A stretch of 64,000 nucleotides of DNA from Metellina segmentata. Taxonomy: Eukaryota; Arthropoda; Arachnida; Araneae; Tetragnathidae. The DNA lies in assembly GCA_947359465.1 (NCBI GenBank), contig CANAIC010000144.1:1-64000 (forward strand), given 5' to 3'. The position numbers and the translations under genes were made by a program. The notes beneath the pieces were generated by a model. The model was not told where the DNA came from, ran no database searches, and saw nothing but the letters and a program-made list of their open reading frames with translations. Positions 39,401 to 64,000 of the stretch are shown here, one piece after another. The first letter of the stretch is position 1; each line of letters opens with the position of its first letter.

Positions 39401-42400
39401 CAAACTTTTAACTGGAGGTATGTAGTTCTATTTTCCATCCCTACACCGTTAAAGATGGTAAAAATTTCAACGGATCTGAAATCTGTGGAAAATTTCACAT
39501 TAGATTGATACCTAAAAATATGAATTTCTTAAATTTTTTTTTTAAATTAAATATCTTATACTTTCGCAAGAGATTGTGACGTCGCATTAACCTTCGCGTT
39601 CAAAAAATAAACAGATTACATTTTCTGCGCTCTTACAATTTCAGCGAAGGAAAACAAAACAAAAAATAAATAACATTTTGGCTGCCATTGTTTAGTTCTT
39701 TTTTGTAAAATCGTGATCGTTAAATATAGATTAAAAATTTCAACGGATTTGAAATCTGCGGAAAATTTGACATCAGACAGATTTCTAATTCATTTGATTT
39801 TCTTTTAATAAATAATTTTTCAATCAAATATTTATATTTTACGCAAGAGATTGTGACGTCACGCCGAATTCCCATTTGGTTTGCGAAGCAAATCAACACC
39901 ACGGGCAACTCCGTTATGGCTGTTATCCAATAGGCTACGAATTCCCATTTGGTTTTCGAAGCAATCCAATAACAATACAAAAACAATTGGCCCGGGCAAC
40001 AACGGGCCGGCCACAAAATGGCTAGTTTTAAACAAATACAATGCATCATTTGCATTCAGTATAACAAATTTCTTTATTAATTGAAGTGACGATATCTGTG
40101 TAAATATTTTTATTTTACTCGTAATATTATATCTAGATTCATGTTTTTGAAAAATTCAGACTATATATATATACATACAGAAATAAATTACATTTCTCTT
40201 ATTTGTTTCATAATTGTCGGATAGCGTGTGAATGTAATTGGAATAGAAGAAATACCTGAAGCTCCTGAAATTGAAGTTGAAGTGTTGGTGGAGGAAACTG
40301 AAGAGAAAATAATCCGAATAGTGTCAAGTGATGTAAAAAATTTCGATGAAATCACTCTTGAATATAAAGTAAGTAGATATTCTTTAATGACACAATTGAA
40401 CAAAAAAAAATTAGGATTAAGTTTTCTTATTTCAGTTTAAACTGAAAACTCAATCTTGTGAAGCACAACGATTATTTTTCAGATATAAAATTTAACACAT
40501 GCTAGGTTTATTTCAACAATTTCAGAATCGTATAAAAGTAATCAATGAATATCTATTTAATCAGTTTCAATATTTTCCTAACTTTTTCATCAAAAATGTT
40601 TAGCTAAAAGAGCGGATTGAAATAAAAACATGAAAAATGCTAGTTTAGAAATAACGTATAAAACCAATTTGTTTATTCTCATAAGCTGTCATTTTTTGAA
40701 TTAACTATGACAACAAAATGCACATGTTGGCAAAGACCTTTTATTGTTATTTAAAGTATCAGCAATTAAAAACAAATATTTTTTCAACTGCTTTCCAGTC
40801 TCGAACAATGTTTAATTTTTGATATTTTTCAGGAATTTTGTGCCTTCTACTGCAGTATTGGTACTTTAATACCATGTGATAAGGACTTGGGTATATTAAT
40901 GTTCAACAACTTGTGTTATGGATTTTCAAGCCTTTCAGCAATGGAGCTTTTTGAAAAACAGCCACACAAATGCATAGCCAAAGCTACAAATTATATGCGT
41001 ATTATGCCTCAGCTCATATTCTCATTGCAGATGGAAAACTATTTCCAATTTCCACAAATAGTATGTTCTTAATTTTTCCTTATACATATTCAAAAATATT
41101 AATACTTTATCGTCTGCAACTATTAGTTCTATTGTTTTTTCTGATTATTATATTCGAGGGATTTTCAATAATCCAATTGGGCCTGATAGTAGTGTGGTGT
41201 ACACAAATGGAGAGACAGAAAAACAGTTTAATAAGTTCTTCAATAAGTTGTGGCAAGTTATAATGCTATATAATAATGCTAGGAGGGGTAAGATGTTGAG
41301 TGTACGTTGTTTAGGACGGCTCTGAGCTTCATATTCTAAGAGGTTGCTAATACTTTCCTCGCGTGATACATATAGGAGTTACCTTGAAATATAGTTTATA
41401 GCCGTTTTGATAATTGCTGCTTAATCTAATTTAAGTTGACCGATCAACTATCATATTTCAGATAGAAATTCATTCTTTGGAACTTTTATTAAGGAGGTGC
41501 TGTTATCGTATTCGAGAAACATGCTCACGTTCGGAATAAGTACAGGAAACACGTACTGCAACAGAAGCAGTACTACTCTCTCTGCAATTAGAGTTTGACA
41601 GTACAAGCCTCTCATAAAAATATCGGATTTGTTCAATTTTCTTTAACTCACGTTTGATTTGTTTTGATAATTATTGGCTTATTCAGTTGTACATGTGTAG
41701 TCCAGATGGAGATATAAATACTTTTCAGCTTACATAGGGGAGTCTTGAGTCTAAGGGTTGAGATGTGTGCAGTCTTGTGATTTGAAGGAGACGATGTAAT
41801 AGCGTAATACTCATCACCAAGTCAAAATACTCATGCACCAAGAACAAAGAAGGCAAAATATACGTTTAGTTTTTGTATAGTTTATCAGAAAAGTGAAGTC
41901 TGTAAGGACCGTAAAATAAGCGAATGACCTGTTTCAGGATAACTAAAACGAATGCGGGATTTTATGCAGGCAATGAGAGAATTTATGGCGATGAGAAATT
42001 TTAACCATCATCCTTAACACCTTGATTCATCCTTGTCTGGTTAATGTCACTATAAGAGGGCCTATGCCATTGACGGTAGCAATGGATTTGGAATTCGTTG
42101 ATTACTCTAAATTATTTACTGAAAATAATCCATATGAATTTAATTTGATTTTTCTTTTACATCAACTTTTATGTTCATTATTGCCATCTTCATGCTTCCA
42201 ATAATTTATGTGAAATCTTTACTTTTTCAGCCTGAAAGCGTGATTACATTTTGTATTTTGTTGAGAGTACGTGTAGCATGTAATGCTGATTCTAAACGAA
42301 AACCTTTACATCTTCTCAAATGTCAGAAACAATAGCGTAGCCAGGATTTTACTTCAAAGAGTGCAAAGTTTAGAGATGCAACTTTGAATGCTACGCCAAA

Positions 42401-44489
42401 TGCAGATCTTATAAAAATAAGTTCGCTGAGCATGCACATTATACTTGTGTGTGTGGTCGCCAGACTATTAATTTTAAAGTTGGCAAAGACTGAAGGAACA
42501 AAAAATGGACATATTTTGCTTGATTAAATAGCTACTTTAATAAAAAATATCTGCATTTTATTAAAATATTGGCATTTATAGTACATCATTTAGAATAAAA
42601 AATGTTTAAAAAAAATCAGAAACCGATTTTTTCGGTGGTGGTGGGGGACTAGACCCCCTAAAGTGAACGCCATTGGCAAAATATTATTATTAAATTGCTA
42701 TATTTGAAACCTGTATGTGATAAAACGATTTGAAGTTGTTTTGGATGATATTTTTATCACAGATCATTCTGACAATGATTAAAGGTAAGAAATATTCTAC
42801 CGTGACTGACCATTTAGAATCAGGGTAAATATCTGACAAAGTCATACATTGATTAACTCTCACATGCATTTTTTAAAACTTTTGTCGAGTAAAATTGTTC
42901 TATCAGTATATTTTTTGGAAATATCTATTGATAAAGAAAAACAGCAGTGAATCGTAATAAAACTCTCGTTTCAGAGCAGTCCCAAATCAAAGCAAATATT
43001 ACCCATTTTCATATCTGAGAGCAGTGTCCAGACAATTCTTCATCCTGTCGAGAAGAATTTGGACTACACTTATAACTGGAATCAGTGGAATCTAAGAAAA
43101 CAAGCTTTGAAATATGTAAGTATGGTATTTCTTGGTATGCAAAACAAGTTTTTAGAACATGATTTAAATTGAAAGCAATGCCACGAATCAGTGTTTTATT
43201 ACTTTATGCTCCATAAATGATTTTTCAACATCTCTAGGTAGATCTGCTTGGTAAAAAGACCCATTCAACACAAACTGATCTCAGTCATTTTAGGAGAGAA
43301 AATCATAGTCAAGTATATACACCAAAGTAAGTTGATCCCATTTCTATTGTTAAACTATCTCGCATGAGTTTCACGAATGTGCCATGCTTATATTGACATA
43401 ATTGTAAAAGCAGTCATCAATAGATCATGATTGCACAGTGTTGAATCTCCACTTTGGAAATATAAAATATACCTATATTGAATTTTTAACTAAAAATGCA
43501 ACTATTTTTGAAAAATTAAACTATTTTTACTAATAAAATCACTTTGATAAAATAGAAAGTATCATAACGATTGATAACACAAAATAACTTTTAAGAAAAT
43601 AAATTAAATTTTTGATGCAATGTAATGTATCTTTGTGTTTCAAAATGCTGATCAAAGAGTTGATCCATTGCAAACTTTAAAGGAAAATTTAAAAATAAAA
43701 TTACTTTAGATCGGAAAAAAGAATTTTTTTAAAAATAAGATTATTTTATTTTTACTCTTGTAAATCTTTAAATCTAAAATTCACAAAAGCGATGAAAAAC
43801 TAGATGCCAAGTTGAGGCACATGGTTTAAAGATTCCCTGATGAGGGCTTTATAAGTGATTTATACTTAGGAACTTTGCCTAATAGTGTTCAGTAATATAT
43901 TTGTAATGAAATGTTAAAAACTAGAAAACAAATATGGATGTGTGTGTGTGTGTGTGGGGGGGGGTTGATAAATTTCACTCTAAAGGTTGAAATGGCAAAA
44001 AAATAACTTTGGCAATATTTAATTTATATTTGCTTTTAATGTATGTATGAGAGCAATATAACATTGGCATCAGTTTAACACATCATCAGCAGAAAAATAA
44101 TAGCAAGGGTTTTACTGTATTATACATTCACACACAAACATGTCATAACTTTTCTTGGGATATTTTGTCTTATGAATATTATAGGATATCAAACACTAAT
44201 TTCAGTAAGTGCATTTTCGAATTACAGGTAGATGAAATTTGTAAAAACCAAATCCCATAACACTCTAGTTTTCCTCTATTAAAAATCAACTCATTAGTTA
44301 AAATTTATAAGCTTAAACAAAAAATTGCAAGACTTTTTATATTTTCATATAAGCACACTAATTAAGAATTATTTCTATAGGGATAACTCTACACAGACTA
44401 GAAGAGATGCAAGTACAACAATATCAAGAAGTGGAATTCCTGAACTTTATGCAAGGACTGGGAAAACTTTTTTTACGAGGGATTCCTAA
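30490..44489 (+). CDS. CFAP206: Cilia- and flagella-associated protein 206, divergent, 14 coding exons
   Basis: Axonemal protein of the radial-spoke region, needed for motile cilia and sperm flagella. Exons: 30490-30621, 30702-30785, 32759-32846 (tentative), 34010-34198, 36340-36498, 36883-36975, 37954-38066, 38216-38335, 38845-38949, 40225-40368, 40833-41060, 42975-43115, 43238-43326, 44381-44489 (TAA). They total 597 aa against about 620 in vertebrates. Best-conserved parts are the 3' exons: EFCAFYCSIGTLIPC, then YNWNQWNLRKQALKY, then THSTQTDLSHFRRENHSQVY and PKDNSTQTRRDAST, the STQT-rich tail typical of the family. SVFPSSSLSTFVLS and AAGIRLHAW (exon 5) and RIYPTYKELAKTW (exons 8-9) also align with the vertebrate protein. 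Exons 1-4 are recognisable only by weak collinear similarity. The segment between exons 9 and 10 is shorter than in vertebrates. A polyadenylation signal lies 14 nt past the stop. Confidence 0.9.
31398..31847. mobile_element. GACTACGGC inverted-repeat element interrupted by a SINE
   Basis: GACTACGGCTATAGATATAA at 31398 and GGGCGTAGTC ending at 31847 form inverted ends. Internal copies of TTCTTGGCGCGATTCTTATA and CAAAGTGCAACTGCTGTA match the 12650-12851 element. A SINE at 31456-31732 splits it, so the pre-insertion length was about 170 bp. It lies in the CFAP206 intron between exons 2 and 3. Confidence 0.7.
31456..31732 (+). mobile_element. tRNA-derived SINE with perfect 10-bp target duplication
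   Basis: TTATAACTTT flanks the insertion on both sides (31446-31455 and 31733-31742). The duplicated bases continue the host element on each side, so the insertion boundaries are exact. The 277-bp body has a tRNA-like head with box B GTTCGAATCC at 31514-31523 and a box A-like TGAAAGGTATTAGCATC upstream, then a unique body and a short AT-rich tail (TTAATTAAAAATTACCATA). Reverse-strand open frames across it are shadows. Confidence 0.88.
32147..32450. mobile_element. MITE with CAGTC termini
   Basis: CAGTCTACGTTTTTAGCGGT at 32147 pairs with the complement of the right end ACCGCTATAAAAGTGGACTG at 32431-32450, followed inward by GGCAACGG. It is the compact relative of the 11455-13452 element, sharing GGCACACTTCTAATGTCGCC, CCGCTTGCCGAGGTTGCC and CAGATGGGTTGCCTCAAC. 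A T18-type run near 32190 interrupts it. There is no coding sequence. Confidence 0.78.
32759..32846 (+). CDS. CFAP206: CFAP206 exon 3 (tentative) ending at a GC donor
   Basis: After acceptor ATTTCCAG the frame reads LYIYGLIDHSKSAI and FDRFASRMALMRLTD. Exon 2 ends in phase 0 (GAG|GTAATT), while the exon at 34010 needs one leading base, so a linking exon of 3n+1 length is required. This 88-nt exon supplies it only if the donor is G|GCAAAG at 32847. The residues align loosely with the corresponding vertebrate CFAP206 segment and bring the total length to 597 aa. No GT donor of the right phase gives a comparable exon. Confidence 0.55.
32900..34009 (+). other. CFAP206 intron 3, nothing recognised
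   Basis: AT-rich intron with no recognisable transposon end or exon between the proposed GC donor at 32847 and the acceptor ATTATTTCAG at 34009. Confidence 0.5.
35026..35578 (+). mobile_element. Internally deleted Tc1-like transposon
   Basis: Inverted ends CAATAATGGACCGGAC at 35026 and GTCCGGTCCATTACTG ending at 35578 are flanked by TA on each side (35024-35025 and 35579-35580). The body keeps only the C-terminal part of the transposase, joined to the left end soon after 35075. It lies in the CFAP206 intron between exons 4 and 5. Confidence 0.9.
35077..35530 (+). pseudogene. Tc1-like transposase C-terminal fragment, frameshifted
   Basis: Residues VSWYGLGPLHVVPGQLN, YMNILDYQVLPKLWQF, FKNDNAPCHVV (second catalytic Asp region) and LPWPAQSPDLSLKEHF belong to the DDE domain. 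A frameshift follows at about 35335-35340, and the second frame continues WDKLGRRLRTREARPKS, VYQNLAESMSRRVASVIAA and RGGPSPY. The last acidic position of the usual NPIEHLW-type motif reads LKEHF. The N-terminal DNA-binding domains and first Asp are gone. Confidence 0.88.
36540..36790. repeat. Unclassified GC-richer insert
   Basis: A block between CFAP206 exons 5 and 6 with GC content and word use unlike its flanks. The repeated TGGTAGCTACTATACTGGTA/GCTAC words stand out. It is probably a transposon fragment; no ends or protein were identified. Confidence 0.3.
39100..40020 (+). mobile_element. Helitron-like repeat family, composite copy
   Basis: Begins near AAAGGAAGTGTTTGTCTGTC, continues with CACACAGGTAGTCCAAATTT, CAACGGATCTGAAATCTG, GCAAGAGATTGTGACGTC and the palindromic module CCCATTTGGTTTGCGAAGCA-AATC, ending with CCACGGGCAACTCCG and CGGGCAACAACGGGCCGGCC. 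The same ordered segments occur at 51530-51950 and 55905-56660 and, inverted, at 11690-12620. The CGGGCAACGCCG terminus followed by a short hairpin is reminiscent of Helentron/Helitron ends, which is inference. No helicase gene is present. It lies in the CFAP206 intron between exons 9 and 10. Confidence 0.55.
41061..42974 (+). other. CFAP206 intron 11 with a probable transposon fragment
   Basis: No exon was recognised between the donor ATA|GTATGT at 41061 and the acceptor GTTTCAG at 42974. A block at about 42335-42680 (AATAGCGTAGCCAGGATTTT to GACTAGACCCCCTAAAGTGA) has the look of a DNA-transposon fragment. The open frame at 40970-41263 is an out-of-frame shadow overlapping exon 11. Confidence 0.5.
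43939..43964. repeat. (TG)n microsatellite running into a G run
   Basis: Eight TG units followed by nine G residues, in the CFAP206 intron between exons 13 and 14. Confidence 0.9.
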
Positions 44490-44502
44490 TAATGTTGGAT
44501 TA

Positions 44503-44508
44503 AATAAA
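44503..44508 (+). promoter_or_regulatory. CFAP206 polyadenylation signal
   Basis: AATAAA only 14 nt after the CFAP206 stop codon. If used, it implies a very short 3' UTR. Confidence 0.6.
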
Positions 44509-44990
44509 AGCAAATATCTAAACTTGTACGTCATAAGTTTTGTATCAAAGAAAGGCATTAACTACATTTTTATACAAAAATACTGAATGCAGCTTTGAAA
44601 TTTCAATTCTGAAGCATTAATGCATTCATTTTTAACAAATATAATTGTGATAACATTTTATGTAAAAAAAATAAATGTAAATATTGTTACTTATATTTTA
44701 GTTGTATTTCTGTATCTTGGTAAAAAAGAAGCCAATGTCTATTTAAAAACATTTTCTTAACTAATTTAGTAATTTTTATCTATTTTATTTTTGATACAGC
44801 TTACAAAAAATACTTTCCAGCATTTTGATATTTTCATGTATTGACAGGAGGACATGGGCACTTTTTTCTACTATATATTTCATTACATTGAATTGATTTG
44901 TGGAACCTAAAATCAGCAAATTTGGACAATGGCCCTTTACTACCAAGATACAGATTTAATTAATTCAGTTTTAGATATATATGTATTATG

Positions 44991-45053
44991 AACTCATAAT
45001 GGAAAATAATTAACTCATAATGAAAAATAATTAACTCATAATGGAAAATAATT
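44991..45053. repeat. Three tandem copies of a 21-bp unit
   Basis: AACTCATAATGGAAAATAATT at 44991, 45012 (one substitution) and 45033. It lies in the roughly 1-kb gap between the convergent CFAP206 and DDX41 3' ends. Confidence 0.92.
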
Positions 45054-45435
45054 ATAAAATTGCACATTAGAAAGTCCGTTTTGTAGTTTCTCATTTTCTA
45101 TTGCCAACTTCTAATTGAAGGGTTGACAAAATTTATGATTTTCCTATGTACAAAATATTTTTATTTATAACTAATTTTTACTCAAAACATTATATGTATC
45201 AAAGTTCTATATTTTTGTAAACACTTTAGTATACTTTTAGTACTTTACAGAAAACTTTTTAGTAAATCTAAATATTAAATAACTTCTCTTTGAAATAAAG
45301 TGCCCTAATATTTTATAACTAGCAGATTTAGCAATATTCAGTTTTTAATTCAATATGATGGCGCATTACTAATAAAATTTTGCTTCTGTGGAGACACAAA
45401 ACAAAAAGCATTTCATAAATAATTAAAAGGGTTGT

Positions 45436-45441
45436 TTTATT
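45436..45441 (-). promoter_or_regulatory. Likely DDX41 polyadenylation signal
   Basis: AATAAA on the minus strand about 43 nt downstream of the DDX41 stop codon. Confidence 0.55.
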
Positions 45442-45483
45442 TACAATATAATACAGTTTTCTCTTGATACACAAAAGTATTCT

Positions 45484-62691
<17,208 letters not shown>

Positions 62692-63792
62692 CTGTAAAAG
62701 TCAAAAAAATTGAGAAAAGAAAATAACACTTGTTTTTTCAATTCAAATTTTTCGACAATTCAAGCTTTTTTTTGCCTTGGATTTTTCTAGTCTTAATGCA
62801 AATATTCACGTGTTTAAATTTAAGTTCATTTGAATCAATTCAACAAAACATTCTTCACATACACAAGCTTGCTCTAATTTTTCCCTAAATGCAGCAAAGA
62901 AAAGATGACCCATTCTTTCAAGGAATACATCTGGTGAATGCGTTCACCCATGGAAAAAATATCCGAACCATCTCCTTTATTTCGAGCACTATTCATACAA
63001 GAGCAAATTCAAAAGTTTTCAACAGGGAATAATGCCCTCTACAAATTCAAATATCAAAAATTTGCACACGGGGACACCTTTATATCAAATTTTGAACAAA
63101 CAAAATTTCAAATGGAAACAAAATGTTTTGATGCGATATTCAAAATTCTACATAGCTAAATTAGTCTAAATATAAAATTCTGCACAGCTAAATTAGTCTA
63201 AATAAAAAATTTCATGACTCTACTTTCTATATATCCAATATTAAAGTTAGTTTCAATTTCAGGGATCATCTCCATATAGAAAGACATTATTTGCAGATCG
63301 AGATTAATAGTAGTTATCGCTTTCCCCCGAGTTTCAAATTTGAACACTATTTCAAATGTACTTTTCAGCAATCTGAGAATTATTATATTTATAATGCAAG
63401 TGCAAACGATTTGAGAAATACATAATTATATTTGCTATGCAAGTGCATTTCCATTCATAATTTTTTTTAAAATTAATTTAATAATTATAATTGCACACTA
63501 AAACTATTTTTTAAATGAAACACCAGATGGATTGTGTTTGGGGTGGAACAACAACATGGTAAAAAATATCAGTGCTAGGTCAATATTATTTAGGAAGATA
63601 CTTATAAAAGAGTCTAAGAAACTGGTTTAGCTTAGAAAATGGGAATGAAGCATTCAATAAAAAAAACAGAATTTTTTTGAAACGTTATTAATTCTCATAT
63701 TCGATCTACATATTGCGTATCATATTTCATAATTAAACAGTACTCTACATCCAGCAATTCAAATCTAAGACTCAAAATTTATTGAAGCATGA
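62692..63792. other. Region upstream of DDX41 exon 2, no first exon seen
   Basis: The exon starting at 62691 begins in phase 0 after the acceptor TTTTACAG, so a short coding exon with the start codon must lie upstream. I read the minus strand here for a start codon followed by a phase-0 donor and saw nothing convincing. The open frame at 62938-63159 on the plus strand has no recognised content. Confidence 0.5.
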
Positions 63793-64000
63793 GTTACTAA
63801 GAATCAAGAGTTACAATTTTATTGTAATGCTCGCAGTGTGAGAAATAAAATGGATGAGCTCAAGGGAATTGCACAAGCAGAGGATATAGATATCATTGGG
63901 ATTACTGAAAGTTGGGCAAGCAGTGAAGATGCACAAATTTTAGAATTAAGTGGATTCACAATGTTTAGGGAGGACAGAGAGAATAGGAAAGGGGGTGGGG
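63793..64000 (+). pseudogene. LINE endonuclease domain, cut by the window end
   Basis: Residues read LQFYCNARSVRNKMDELKG, then DIDIIGITESWASSEDA, then LSGFTMFREDRENRKGGG. This is the start of an apurinic-like endonuclease domain of a CR1/L2-type non-LTR retrotransposon: N-A-R-S at the first catalytic segment and the GITE-W motif with the catalytic Glu. It remains open to the end of the window. No continuity with the fragment at 24024-24673 can be shown. Whether it is intact is unknown, since only the first 70 codons are visible. Confidence 0.85.

Noticed and set aside
40970..41263. 97-codon open frame with a hydrophobic stretch, a candidate small membrane protein
   Set aside because: It overlaps CFAP206 exon 11 in a different frame, and the exon's own frame aligns with the family and keeps splice phase.

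Overview
The window is eukaryotic nuclear DNA, very AT-rich, with long introns, canonical GT-AG splice sites, SINEs, LINE fragments and many inverted-repeat DNA transposons. The four host genes are conserved metazoan genes. Gene density, intron style and transposon mix suggest an invertebrate, most likely an arthropod, but nothing here fixes the taxon. I saw no prokaryotic operon, CRISPR array or defence locus.

Layout. (1) 72-14064, plus strand: nine 3' exons of PCYT2, ethanolamine-phosphate cytidylyltransferase; its 5' half lies left of the window. (2) 18847-29184, minus strand: a complete COX10, haem O synthase, in six coding exons. (3) 30490-44489, plus strand: a divergent but apparently complete CFAP206, an axonemal protein, in fourteen coding exons, one of which seems to be joined through a GC-AG intron. 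(4) 45484-62691, minus strand: DDX41, a DEAD-box helicase, in fifteen coding exons, lacking only a short first exon. COX10 and CFAP206 are head-to-head about 1.3 kb apart. PCYT2/COX10 and CFAP206/DDX41 converge at their 3' ends. Summed exon lengths keep frame throughout and give 224 aa (partial PCYT2), 444 aa (COX10), 597 aa (CFAP206) and 606 aa (DDX41 without its first exon).

The genes belong to separate processes: phosphatidylethanolamine synthesis, mitochondrial haem A synthesis, ciliary motility, and RNA helicase/innate sensing. I see no shared pathway.

Most of the remaining sequence is introns filled with mobile elements. They include a 2.6-kb inverted repeat of a degenerate transposon gene, a pogo/Tigger-like element with TA duplication, a nest of at least three inverted-repeat elements with a 5-bp duplication, a piggyBac-like element with TTAA ends and a transposase-like N-terminal fragment, a deleted Tc1 element, two LINE fragments, a SINE with a perfect 10-bp duplication, several MITEs and a Helitron-like family with palindromic repeats. 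The unusual content is therefore transposon architecture and gene structure, not a new multi-gene system.
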